From Amblyomma americanum (taxonomy: Eukaryota > Arthropoda > Arachnida > Ixodida > Ixodidae): DNA of 64,000 nt. The notes under the pieces were generated by a model, which saw only the letters and a program-made list of their open reading frames with translations, was not told where the DNA came from and did no database searches. A program made the position numbers and the translations under genes. Shown here piece after piece: positions 1 through 9,592 of the stretch (its first letter is position 1; the number at the start of each line of letters is the position of its first letter). Location of the stretch: positions 112,461,002 to 112,525,001 of the forward strand of contig NC_135497.1 of the NCBI RefSeq assembly GCF_052857255.1, written 5' to 3'.

Positions 1-643
1 GGGGGCTGATCAAGACTGGCCTGGCTCACAAGGATCAGGAGGTGACCGAGTCTGATTAATTGCTTCTGAATGAAGCAAGCACAGCTGTGCAAGAAAGCAT
101 GACTGAGCTTGCTGGCATAAATGAAAAACCGGAGAGGTTAATGTGGAGGAGATTTAAAAATGCTTTTTAAGGTTTTCCAAGAAAAGTGAAGAGCCACACG
201 TCAGCACATTTGAGCTACTGTTCTTGAGAGTATGTGCACTGTATGGGCTGTTCTGCTAAACATTGTATGACATATTTCGCAAAGACGTCTCCTCTTCATT
301 TACACAGCGTAAAACTTGGACTTAGATGCAACTCTGTGATGCAAATAACAATCTTAATAGTGTAACACATCTTTACATCACACAAACTTTTCTAGCATTG
401 TTTTCCAACCGAAGAGATTTGGAAACTAAAAGCTACATGCTCTAGAGTGCTTCTAATAACTAATGTTTTATTGCTCTGAAAAACTGCAGATTCGAAATTT
501 TAGTGCTCCAGACGGCTCCTAAATCGATGTTCCTCTGCTGCAATGCGCTCCAAATTGGAAATTTTAGTTCTCCAAAAATTGCTCCAAATTGCATTTTACC
601 AGTAGCATCACTGATCACAGTTTTCAATTGAAATGCACTACAG
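1..643. other. Unassigned intergenic DNA
   Basis: AT-rich sequence with no open frame of note and no repeat that I recognise. It ends at the left target-site duplication of the RTE insertion. Confidence 0.6.
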
Positions 644-653
644 TGTCAGCACC

Positions 654-1125
654 ATCATCATCAACGTCACCATCATCAGCCTGACTACACCCAGTGCAGA
701 GCAAAGGCCTCTCCCATGTCTCTCCAATTAACCCTGTCTTTTGCCAGCTGTGCCCACCCTATTCCTATAAATTTCTTTATCTCACCCACCCACCTAACCT
801 TCTGCCGCCTCCTGCTGCGCTTGCCTTTTCTTGGAATCCACTTCGTTACCCTTAAGGACCAACGGTTATCTTGCCTTCGCATTACATGCCCTGCCCAAGC
901 CCATTTCTTCCTCTTGATTTCAACTAGGATATCATTAAAACTCGTTTGTTCCCTCACCCACTCTTCCCGCTTCCGGACTCTAAACGTTACACCTATCATT
1001 TTTCTTTCCATGGCTCGCTGCAGTGTCCTTAACTTAAGCTTAACCCTTTTCGTTAGCCTCCACGTTTCTGCCCCGTAGGTGAGTACCAGTAGGATACAGC
1101 TGTTGTACACTTTTCTCTTGAGGGA
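654..1125 (-). mobile_element. RTE-type LINE, 5'-truncated 3' fragment
   Basis: The minus strand carries the last part of an RTE/BovB-like reverse transcriptase and a short 3' UTR ending in a CAT/ATG trinucleotide tail (654-680). The insert is bounded by a direct repeat TGTCAGCACC at 644-653 and 1126-1135, which I read as its target-site duplication. The tail at the low-coordinate end and truncation at the high-coordinate end fit target-primed reverse transcription of an element on the minus strand. The family call rests on the C-terminal protein motifs, the trinucleotide tail and the short 3' UTR. The exact right edge could shift by one base because an A is shared. Confidence 0.8.
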
Positions 1126-1137
1126 TGTCAGCACCAA
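685..1137 (-). pseudogene. RTE reverse transcriptase, C-terminal fragment
   Basis: An open frame of 150 codons encodes only the thumb and tail region of an RTE-type ORF2. Recognisable parts are the block around residues 20-27 (LTYGAETW), the basic WAWAGHVMRR block near residue 80, and the closing MGEAFALHW segment. The first few codons come from the flanking target duplication, so the apparent start is not a native one. Endonuclease and the catalytic RT palm are absent, so the fragment cannot be functional by itself. Lack of internal stops suggests a fairly young insertion. Confidence 0.75.
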
Positions 1138-2405
1138 TTACCCTAAAAATTATTTTATAGAGCTCTTACTGTAAAACTAAATGTGCAGGAAGACATCACA
1201 TAACGATGTGCCTTATGCACTGGGGTTACCTGCCTGCGACACCGTGTTAATCGAGTGGCACTTTGCCCACATAACGCGGATTTGGGGCACAGCCAGTGTT
1301 TACCGTCTGCCTGCACTCTCGGTCCGAAAGAAGGAAAGCGCAGTTATTTGAGAGCACAAGTGTTTATTACACAGCAAGCTGCATCACAAAATGCTGCACT
1401 ACCGTAATCCCCAGACCTATAGCCCAGCCGCAGCGCCCGAAAGCGGGTCCGCAGAGCCGTGTACAAACCAGACTACATACGCGCGGAGTGTCCCAGCTAA
1501 GGGAGATAGTATGCTGCACGGCCAACCAAAGGGTTCAGTGCGATTGCACGCAACACAACACGAGGGAGGATGGGGAATGCACGGAGCATATCTTGACGAC
1601 ATTGGTCGCACGTCGATAACTCATCGTGTGTCGTCACCGGCAATGGCCGGCGATGACTCAGAACCAACCAAATCAGGCCCTCCCGAATTTGAAGCGTCAG
1701 CACTGCACAGGTTGGCGACAGGACTCGGAGGAGGTTCTGGCCTGGATCATAGCCAGTTGATAATCAACGCACAAGGTGTGGCCCTCCACGTGGCATAGAA
1801 ACGGCGTCTTGGGCCCAGTTCTCGGTGCGTCCGCCGCGGCACCACTGCTTGGGGACAATTGCTTGCAGGGAAACGCCTCGACATCTGCGTCGGTACGCCT
1901 GGTGCTGACATGTTTGAGGGCATAAATAGTGCGCTTTATAGCTGCTCATTACAGACTGCATTTTTAAGTCGCCATTGAAAGTGCTGATTATGTCACAAAT
2001 CTTCGTGGCATGTGGAAATCCCCTCTCTGATGTACACCTAACGCAGCTGCTTACACGATGCACGACCGAGCAAGTGGCTCTGCCTCAAGATGCTGCGTAA
2101 ATGCGCCTGAAGCTTTTAATCTACTTTTATTTACTTCTCGTGAACCCATGTATGTTTCTCAGTTGTAGCGGATAAAAGGACGGTGAGAGAGATGGACACT
2201 CACAGCGCTACACACAGCCCATTTATGTTCTCTGGTTTAAAATCTTTACATAAAGAACTCGTTTCGAGTTTTCCAGTTATGCAACTAACTTACCTGTGAT
2301 CACTAAAACTGATTATTTCCGGTAATCTGCAGTAGATTTGCACTTCGCGTGACGTCGAATCTTAGCTCTTTATATATGTATATCTACGTATGCATTGTAA
2401 GTTAT
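1138..2405. other. Unassigned DNA with part of a dispersed repeat
   Basis: Overlapping short frames occur at 1296-1798 but none shows a recognisable domain or codon pattern. The piece at 1755-1815 recurs near 22.7 kb (separate entry). A run beginning at about 1362 (GTGTTTATTACACAG) looks like the end of a retroelement or LTR on the minus strand, but I could not define its partner. Confidence 0.4.
1755..1815 (+). repeat. Dispersed 61-bp repeat, copy A
   Basis: Aligns without gaps to 22714-22774, with 52 of 61 bases identical by my count. It ends in the shared string GAAACGGCGTCTTGGGCC. In the other copy this is followed at once by a TATAAAA box, which suggests that the block is part of a promoter-bearing LTR or similar element. 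The rest of the element was not recognised. Confidence 0.55.
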
Positions 2406-2420
2406 TGTAATTTAGAAAAG

Positions 2421-2662
2421 CCGCCGCCGCGGTGGCTCAGTGGTTATGGCGCTCGACTGCTGACCCGAAAGATGCAGGTTCGATCCCAGCCGCGGCGGTC
2501 GAATTTCGATGGACGTGAAATTCTAGAGGCTGCCCGTGTACTGTGCGATGTGACTGCACGTTAAAGAACCCCAGGTGGTTGAAATTTCCGGAGCCTTTCA
2601 TTACGGCCTCCCTCATAGTCCGAGTCTGTTTAGGATGTTAAGCCCCCATAGATCAAATAAAA
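2421..2662 (+). mobile_element. Ruka-type tRNA-derived SINE, full length, with TSD
   Basis: Starts CCGCCGCCGCGGTGGCTCAG. It has a tRNA-like A box at 2433-2444 (TGGCTCAGTGGT) and a consensus B box GGTTCGATCCC at 2477-2487, followed by the conserved tick SINE body (ATTTCGATGGA, AAATTCTAGAGG, CCCGTGTACTGTGCGATG) and an A/T-rich tail. A near-perfect target duplication TGTAATTTA(G/C)AAAAG lies at 2406-2420 and 2663-2678. It is transcribed, if at all, by RNA polymerase III and mobilised in trans by a LINE. The partial open frame across it is only a shadow. Confidence 0.88.
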
Positions 2663-2679
2663 TGTAATTTACAAAAAGA

Positions 2680-3470
2680 TAAAACATTCAGTATCGAACA
2701 GCGTGAATTTAGACGAACACAAGAGACGAGGAAACAGATGGACACAGTGCTGACTCTCAACCGAATGTTTATTTTCCTACCACTAAGTATAAATACATAG
2801 ATGATACTGGTATGGAAAGTCACACAACATGCAAAAAAAAGAAGAAACGTGATAACAGCAACAAACACTTGGGAAATCAACAAATTATCAGTCCCCCAGA
2901 AGTGACAGCTTTTTTGCAGCTGTCACGTTTGCAGCAGTGCTAACAATGGGGCACTGACACATGTATTTCTCTGCTTCAGTATCTTGTGTCCCTCGATTTT
3001 CTCCCTTCCAGTTTTTCCCTTTTTTTTTGTGATAACTGTTGTTTCATGATACATCGGTACATGCTGTTTTTTCTTCTTTGCCCATTCACAGTTCCAGCAG
3101 TGAACTCCAAGGTGTCCAAAAACTACTTTTGAAACTTTATAGCAGTGTTGTTTTAGTCTTTCATTTATACAGCGTCCCGTCTGCCCTACGTACTGCCCAC
3201 CGCAGCGCAGAGGAATCTTATCCCCTTCAGGCACTGGGTCCATATATGTGGGCGCGACTTAAACCTCCGCATATTTTGTTCGCACGGCGAATTTCCACCT
3301 TTGAATACCGCGCTCTTACCATTTTGACCCTCCCTGTCAAGTCTGTGGTGCCATCTCTTGCAGCTACAGTGAAATTCGTTTGTAAAAAAAAAAGAAAATA
3401 TGAGCATCACGTCGTTCTTTAGCGGGACAAGTAAATAGCTTTCTTTTTTGCATTCCATGTTTACAAATGA
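2680..3470 (-). mobile_element. Penelope-like element remnant (3' part)
   Basis: The minus strand reads through a linker segment (frame at 3186-3458) into a GIY-YIG endonuclease domain (2923-3243), then a 3' flank at about 2690-2780 containing ACACAAGAGACGAGGAAAC and TGACTCTCAACC, a sequence type that recurs near other Penelope fragments. Linker and endonuclease are in different frames, so the copy is broken. RT is absent. Edges are approximate. Confidence 0.7.
2923..3243 (-). pseudogene. GIY-YIG endonuclease of a Penelope-like element
   Basis: The 106-residue frame contains GGQYVGQTGRCINERLKQH, matching the GIY-YIG core (GxYVGQT, then R and NERLxxH) that Penelope-like elements carry C-terminal to their reverse transcriptase. 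Further on come HLGVHCWNC and a closing CVSAPLLALL block. The domain normally nicks DNA to prime reverse transcription. The upstream RT is missing and the linker is out of frame, so this is a fossil. A similar fragment on the plus strand at 29.9-30.3 kb shares the KQHCYKVSK and VPMYxETTVI segments, so both belong to one subfamily. Confidence 0.75.
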
Positions 3471-3471
3471 T

Positions 3472-4431
3472 CTTTTAGGGCTCTGAATATGTCGATAGGT
3501 TAATGTAGAAACGGCACACCAATTTTCATCGCCATGGACGAAGAAAAATTACTGCGGTGGACGTTCAGAGTGGCGTTTCCACATATGTGGACAGCACTGT
3601 AATGCCGAAAATATTAAAGTGCACAACACGCCATTTTTTTTTGTGCACGTATGGTAGGAAATGGACTTGCTGCTTGCGGGCGTTGAAAACGGCTTGTACA
3701 AAGAGAACGTTGGACGACTGCAGCGCTGAAGTGTTTTTCATGAAAATAGCTGATGTAGAAGCACCTCCAAAGAAGTGCGGCCGACCGAGCAATGAAGACC
3801 CACAGATGGTCGCAAAGAACCGCCACTTAGCTGAGCCGCTGCCAACAAGCACAGTCCGCTATGACCAGTGAATAATGTCAGGGAGGTCTAGGAGGATGTT
3901 AGGCCCCCTACCAATATTCAAAAAGCGATCTGCGACCACCTGTGCTAGATTGTAGAACGCATGAATCTGGAGGAAGCAACCTTTTTCAGTGGCGGTCAAA
4001 ACATTTTTTTTCTCGTTTTGAAAATTTCATTGCAGTTTTTTATCAAAAACCATTACATTTTCTATGAAACCCGAGACGAAAGTGGCAGCACTACACAAGG
4101 GGGGATGAAAAAGGGGAGCCTGCACCCTCACACCATGGTCAGCTCAGAGCTGGCCGCTCAGCTCCAAGGCTACAAAAAAACAATCAGCACATTGGTAGAG
4201 CGAGGGGACAGTTCGTTTCAGGTCTCTGACATAAATTGAGCAAACGACGACCTTTAAAAACCACTTCTCATCTTTGTAAATACCATGTGTAAAACAGGCC
4301 ACAAGATACTATCTCTCACTCCCTTTCGGCCTGCGCTCAGATCACTCGAGACCCCTTCGATGCAGCCGGACTTGAAGCATTACTTATGATGAAAGCACCC
4401 ATTGGCCCCCAACTTCTGAACACGTTAATTA
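3472..4431. other. Unassigned DNA between Penelope remnant and hAT element
   Basis: Contains a plus-strand frame at 3557-3871 (104 codons) with a short basic PPKKCGRP segment resembling an AT-hook, but no wider domain, no homologous neighbour and no splice context. A second frame at 3961-4239 is also unrecognised. I would not call a gene here. Confidence 0.4.
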
Positions 4432-4439
4432 CACAACGG

Positions 4440-6003
4440 CAGTGTTGCAGGCGTTACCGAAAAAAAGTAACTAAATACGTTACTCATTACGCTAACGAAA
4501 AAGGAACGCGTTACCACCCTACGTTACCTGCAGAAAAAGGTAACGCGTTATCATTACCGTTACCGAAATAAAGTACCGCACGTTACTTTGCCATTACTTC
4601 ATGGCCATTAACTTTAATTAGTCTTCGCCTTAAGAACTTACGATAACAATTTTATAAAGCTCACATTTCACATAAAACGTCCAGCCCAAACAAGATTTTA
4701 CGCGAAATCCTGATTTAACGAGAATACTTTGAACAAATGTGCAGGGGCTTAGCATTGTTGAAGCGCTATCTAAAAACGGCGCCCAAAAACACGAAACGTG
4801 TTATAGTGGCCTAAAGGTCCCTGTATAGTTACATGATGTGGCTTCTAACTCTATGGCACATAATAAGTAAGTGGTATTTAATAAAATAATAATAAAAAGG
4901 AAGGAAAAGATTTTTGCTAGCCCCGGCATCTGCCATTGATACTGAAGCACCTAAGCTGGGGCAGCGGAAATAAAGGATAGCAGGCAGAATGAGAAATGAA
5001 ATGAAAGAGTGTGAGGGGACAGGAAGAGAGGATATGGGGAGAGGTGATATACACAAACTATTTACACAATAAGAAATGTGTCCAGGTTGATGGAGCAATA
5101 AAAACGTGCGCAGCACTATGTTGACTACAACTGGAGTGGGGCGTCCAGTTGTTAATCGTCCAAGGTAGAACTCGCGGAGCGTTCGGTCACTGCGTGTAAC
5201 CATCTGGCGGAGAACAGACGAGACGTCAAGCCCACCTGTTCGAGGAACGCACAGAGGCTCACGAAGGTTTGCTCACGGGTGCACGCACTGCCCTGCGGCC
5301 ACAATAGCGTCTTGAGGAAGTCTGGTAGTATGCCCTGCGCCCTATAGGCCGCGAGCATATCGCGACAAGCATCGGCTTACGCGGCACAGTGAAGGAGCAG
5401 GTGCTCTAGTGTTTCCACCACACTATGGCACATGGTGAATCCATTTTCTGAACGTGACATTAAACACAAAATGACATTTCATCATCAAGTCTATTTCACA
5501 AAGAAAATATCGCTGAACTCCCAACAAATTTAATGTAATTCTGAAAAATTTGATGTTACAAAATGCTCCCCATGCTTCCACTCCTTAGAGAGTTGTGTGG
5601 GTGAGTGGTTTGGGAAGGGGAGGTAGGTGAAGGCAAGTGTGTGAGTGCGTGTTCGTGCATGCGTTTCGTGCTTTATGGGTATTCTATTTTTCTTTTTTTT
5701 TTTAGCTGAGTGCATCGTCAAGGGCAGGAGTTTTTGTCTTCGAGAGCACCTGTACATTTTGTTCATTTACAACGTCATATTAGGTGCTCTGCGCTATTTT
5801 TTTTCTAAAAAAGGGGGCAGAGTGGGTTACAATTGGAACAAAAAGGAACTAGTAACGTGACACCTCACGTTACCGAAAAATGTTAACGTAAGTACGTTAC
5901 CAGTTACAGTTCCGAAATGGTAACGAGTACGTTACAAAATTACCGAAAAAAGTCACGCGTTACCGGTAACGCCGTTACTAGTAACGCTTTACCGCCAACA
6001 ATG
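4440..6003. mobile_element. hAT-type DNA transposon, non-autonomous, with 8-bp TSD
   Basis: The left end starts CAGTGTTGCAGGCGTTACCG and the right end, read on the other strand, starts CATTGTTGGCGGTAAAGCG. Both are followed by dense GTAACG/CGTTAC motifs (to about 4600 and from about 5830), as is usual for hAT termini of the CAGTGTTGG type. The flanks carry a perfect 8-bp duplication CACAACGG at 4432-4439 and 6004-6011, the hallmark length of hAT elements. No transposase-like frame exists inside. The interior instead holds a minus-strand LINE tail (about 4950-5440). It would have needed a transposase in trans. Confidence 0.85.
4950..5440 (-). pseudogene. LINE ORF2 C-terminal tail nested in the hAT element
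   Basis: Two adjacent minus-strand frames (5152-5358 and 4829-5203) plus sequence up to 5440 read as the end of an I/R1-like LINE protein. A VETLEHLLLHC segment (about 5395-5430) is the C-terminal His/Cys knuckle usual in this group, followed by a helical tail (MLAAYRAQGILPDFLKTLLWP) and then 3' UTR. An in-frame stop and frameshifts break it. The 3' end near 4870 has an ATAATAATAA run. Whether the LINE inserted into this hAT copy or into its source copy cannot be told from one locus. Confidence 0.6.
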
Positions 6004-6011
6004 CACAACGG

Positions 6012-7612
6012 TGCCGACGTGAAGGCTGCACATCTATAAGCCACGTTTGGTACTCGAAATACCGAATTTTCCTCTTCCTGTCGTCACAGAATGACTGCTT
6101 TTATCTGTTTTATAAGTCATGGAGTACAGAATAATTAGCTGAAGCGTATATTGTGACAGTTAAACATTTATTCATATTTGACGATCAGTAAGAAAGGGCA
6201 AGCAAATATAGCAGCGTTTATGTTCATGTATCAGGTTTAAGGCGCTATGTCCACAAATGTCGACGTGAATAAAATGCTTCAATGTGAATATTTTTGTGTA
6301 ATTTTTTGCACATCACTTCTGCTTGGTCTACTGATCGTCATTTATGCAAACGATGATTTTTCCTTTCAGCAGATTTAATTGGTGCCTGGAGAGGTTATAA
6401 ACAACCCCCTCATTTCAAGGGACAAAGTGCTCCTGGTGCTTCGTTGTGCACTTAGCCACCTTGCCCTTTTCTTCATTCACAGTTCGGCACAAGCCAGCCA
6501 GACGGTCAGGCGAAACACAGCATCGACACCTACTGTTTTCCCAACATTTTTCAGGGAGTGTGAAATTTCAGCCACTCTCCTCGATGCTTAAGTTCACGGG
6601 GAACTCGTGATAACTCACGGTGGGGTTCTTTCTGGCGTTTGTGACACAGAGTGGCACACAGCAGTTGCGCACCATCGCACCCCTTACACGTTACTGGCTG
6701 CCACACACACGTGCACAAAAAGCCCAAAAGCATGCACGGCAGACACGAGGGAAATGCTCTCCCTCACGCACTCACCAAAAAGCCCTAAGCCAGCACTGCA
6801 GACACGAGGCAAACGCGCTCACCAAAAAGTCCAAAGCCAGCACTGCAGATGCTAGGCAAACACGCTTGGACATGAAGCAACACACGCTTCGGGAGTCCAC
6901 TCCCGGGAAACCGGGTAACTTGTCCCCGAACAGTGGCGCCCTCACCAAAAACAGCGGTTGCAACTGTAAACACTGCCAGGACGCGTTCGCTTTGCATTAC
7001 GCGGCCATGCATGGTGGACTCAAGCATACATATTAGGTGTGCACGTTAAACCACCCATGTTCTTGGTCCCCTGGCAAAGGCTCGGGCACTCTGGAGCTAA
7101 ACTCTATGCACCTTTCTGCTGTCCTAGTTGGTGGCGATCTCCCCGTTCATTTCCTGCTCGCGGCCTCTCGCCGAAACAACACCCCTCAAATGTCACTCGG
7201 AGGGACCCAATAGGGATGTGAGCTCAAAGCGGGAAGAACGGAAGGAAGGGTGATTTACAGCGGTTTTTGAAAGAGCTTCCCTTGGAAAGGAGGCCAAGCA
7301 ATATGGCCCCCTGTATTCCGCTTGCGGACACCCTACAGGGGTCTCTCGAACGAACGAAACGGCAGCCGCGGGCGTGTACTTGGGTCGCTCAAGAAGCTCA
7401 ATCTCCACAGCACCCAAGCAGTTTGTAGCCACAGTACTTTTAATCATGATCTGATGAAAAGAGATCCATTTTGCATGCTGTGTGGCAGCCAGCTGGGATA
7501 GGGCCTCAAATTCATTTTGGTGCCATGAAAGCGCAAGAAGCTGCATGCTGATAGCACACGAAGGCAGCACAGAGTATGGCCACTAGCATTTACCTTAACT
7601 CTCTAACAGCGT
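6012..7612. other. Unassigned DNA with a local tandem repeat
   Basis: Apart from the minisatellite at 6715-6867 I see only chance frames (for example 6620-7036 plus and 7193-7570 minus), without domain signatures. Confidence 0.4.
6715..6867. repeat. Degenerate tandem repeat, about 47-bp unit, three copies
   Basis: Three units each begin (C)CAAAAAGYCC and contain GCAxxGCAGACACGAGG or a variant. The second (6774-6820) and third (6821-6867) are very similar; the first carries a 12-bp extension. Open frames across it reflect the repeat, not a gene. Confidence 0.7.
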
Positions 7613-7725
7613 ATATTCAGGAAAACTTTGCACAGATTAACATAAGACGGGAGAGAGAAACACACACGTGTGTGTGCATTCTCCCTCCCCTCTTGTGTTA
7701 ATCTGCGCTAAGTTTTCCTGAATAT
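7613..7725. repeat. 113-bp near-perfect palindrome
   Basis: The left arm 7613-7667 and right arm 7668-7725 are inverted copies meeting at CACACAC/GTGTGTG with no spacer. The outer ends are ATATTCAGG and CCTGAATAT. Mismatches are few (for example TTTGCACAG against CTGCGCTAA). It would extrude as a cruciform or, if transcribed, form a long hairpin. It could be a tiny fold-back element. Confidence 0.8.
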
Positions 7726-8630
7726 GTCGCTACACCAACTGGCCCAACGTTCGGCAGTGGTACCAATATGGTCTTTTAGTATCCATGCTGCCATCTGTGG
7801 CAAACCAAAAAAATGTTTGACGAGTCCTACTTACCTTAAACCAAACTTAGTGTGCCAGACACAAGCTAGACTCGTCATGAGCCAGAAATGACAGTGTGCT
7901 TATGAGCATGGCTTGTCCTAGTCCACTAAGGGATTAAAGCAGGCTTTTTTTTAGCGATAGCTACATTACGGTAGCATTTCGAGCCTTCAGCGGCACCGCC
8001 ACGTGGTCACGTGGTTGGTCATGTGGTGCAGAGCAGCTGCCGGCGGTGTGGCGGCGTAGCTGGTCACGTGGTTCGTTACATGATTGGTCGCGTGACCAGC
8101 CACATGGTTGGCTACGTGGTGCGGAGCAGTTGCTGCTGCCGGCGGCGCCGGTGAATCTGAGCTACAACAGCTGTGCGCATGTGCCGTGTCAAGTGGGATG
8201 AAGATGACGGAATGCCCAGAGAAATGGAGCGGCGAAAGACTGACTTTTTTCATCGCGGTTGTTAATAGCTAGGCAGTCTGATGTGCTTGTGCGTGCTGCT
8301 ACATGGTGTCTCTCAAATGCTGTAAGGGTTTATTTTTGCCAGAAAAGCATGGTACAGGTACATAATCAGAAGCACCTTAATCCTAGGTTTTTTACTACTG
8401 TACTATGATTTCTAAGACCTGAGCCTTGAAAGCAGTACAGGCTATTCTGGGTATATCGAATTATTGTTTATATTGAATAGTCAGAAAATTCTATGCAAAT
8501 GTGTAGCACTGTTGTTCACGTTTATTGATCTCTATTCACCAGAACATTTTATACATCGAATGCCGCGCTGCGCGCCTGCAAGTGGCCCTTCTCTTAACTG
8601 CGTTTCTGCGGTCACTTTTTGCACATGCAG
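7726..8630. other. Upstream or intronic DNA of the host gene
   Basis: Contains the E-box tandem repeat (8000-8150) and ends in a splice-acceptor-like tract before 8631. No convincing upstream exon was found here. Any preceding exon must end with two bases of a split codon. Confidence 0.4.
8000..8150. repeat. Tandem duplication rich in CACGTG E-boxes
   Basis: Segment 8008-8049 (CACGTGGTTGGTCATGTGGTG and following) recurs at 8101-8148 with period 93. Perfect CACGTG palindromes occur at 8000-8005, 8008-8013 and 8065-8070, and variants such as CACATG and TACGTG fill the rest. CACGTG is the core site for bHLH-zip factors, but the repeat alone would also produce the cluster, so regulation is only a possibility. 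Confidence 0.55.
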
Positions 8631-8694
8631 ACAGGTCGGCGAGCCGTCTTGCGCAGCTGCTGACAGTGCTAGTGCTGTAAAACCAGATAACAAG
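8631..8694 (+). CDS. Penultimate coding exon of an unidentified host gene
   Basis: A 64-nt exon is predicted between a pyrimidine-rich acceptor (CACTTTTTGCACATGCAG ending at 8630) and a donor AACAAG/GTGAAT at 8694/8695. In the only frame that links to the next exon its first base completes a split codon, then it reads QVGEPSCAAADSASAVKPDNK and ends exactly on a codon boundary. The next exon at 9389 opens on a codon boundary in a frame that stays open, so phases agree. The peptide is low-complexity and Ser/Ala-rich, with no recognised domain. Upstream exons were not found and may lie outside the window. A chance match of splice signals cannot be excluded. Confidence 0.5.
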
Positions 8695-9388
8695 GTGAAT
8701 GCGAAGTGTATTTGAGGGTAGCCTTCGGTCTCTTGTTCTCATTTTCCACTCGACACCACTGTCATGCAGAAAAGGTGGCATTTGATGCACAGCTTGTCAT
8801 GCTGTGAACTTGCCCCATCTGACCGAAAATTTGATAACAGCATTAGACCTCTTATGATAGGCAGTGGCTAGTTCAAAACATCATCCACTGTGGCGTCAAT
8901 GCGAAGCAGGCCTAGGCCTAGCAACACCTACCTAGCAAGCTGTGCTGCCAGCATGTCATTGTAAGAAGTCCGTCATTAGCATGGGTACAGTGTATTTATG
9001 GTTATAGGTTACCGTAAAGCTTGTCAGCTACTATGTTTTATGTATCGAATTATCAGTATGCTAAAAACTAGAATTTCGCGATCCCCTTCGAGTTTAATAT
9101 GTCCAGAATCAACTGTATTTAGAAAGCAGGTTACTTGGCATTGCCTGGGGGTACCTTTTAACATTGCTGGTTGCTACTGCACACATTGTCTGCCAACATT
9201 TATGTGGTTCCATATCTCTCAGATGCTTCACTGTTCTTTAAATCTAGGTGCATTCTATTATTACAGGCATTTTGCTTTGTGTCATTCCAAACAGAATTGA
9301 CAGCATGGTCCTATTAGGCAGGACTGCGTGCCTAGTTTTTGGCACTTAACTGGCTCTGAACCAGAAAGTTTTCTTTTTGCTGATGCAG
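8695..9388 (+). other. Predicted 694-bp intron
   Basis: Starts GTGAATGCG and ends in a pyrimidine-rich run TTTTCTTTTTGCTGATGCAG. It is AT-richer than the flanking exons. A 100-codon frame inside (8998-9300) has no features and is probably chance. Confidence 0.45.
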
Positions 9389-9592
9389 GCGAAGCCAGGA
9401 AGCATAGTGAGTGTGGAGGCAATCCGCAAGGCCATGGGCATCAACTACCCTCCTACAGGAACCTGTCATCATCACCATTCATGCCCACATGTGGCATCCC
9501 CTTACAGTGTCTCAGCCCACGATCTCCCTGACAGTAGCAGCAGCAATGATGTCTCCTTACGTGCTAATGACTCTCCATCTTCCAACACCTGA
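9389..9592 (+). CDS. Terminal coding exon of an unidentified host gene
   Basis: After the acceptor ending at 9388 the frame reads 67 codons to a TGA at 9590-9592. It opens with AKPGSIVSVEAIRKAMGINY, which looks like a conserved short helix, continues with a His/Cys cluster TGTCHHHHSCPH that might bind metal, and ends in a Ser/Asp/Asn-rich disordered tail. Codon use and the order-to-disorder layout look like a genuine protein C-terminus and unlike the transposon pieces around it. I do not recognise the family. It is in phase with the exon at 8631-8694. Sequence after 9593 would be the 3' UTR. Confidence 0.55.
   Translation, partial: AKPGSIVSVEAIRKAMGINYPPTGTCHHHHSCPHVASPYSVSAHDLPDSSSSNDVSLRANDSPSSNT

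Noticed and set aside
2433..2487. A genuine tRNA gene
   Set aside because: A and B boxes are present but the cloverleaf does not fold well and the sequence continues into the SINE body; the same unit occurs at several places.
3557..3871. 104-residue protein with a basic PPKKCGRP motif
   Set aside because: A single short motif only, with no domain and no neighbours that support a gene.
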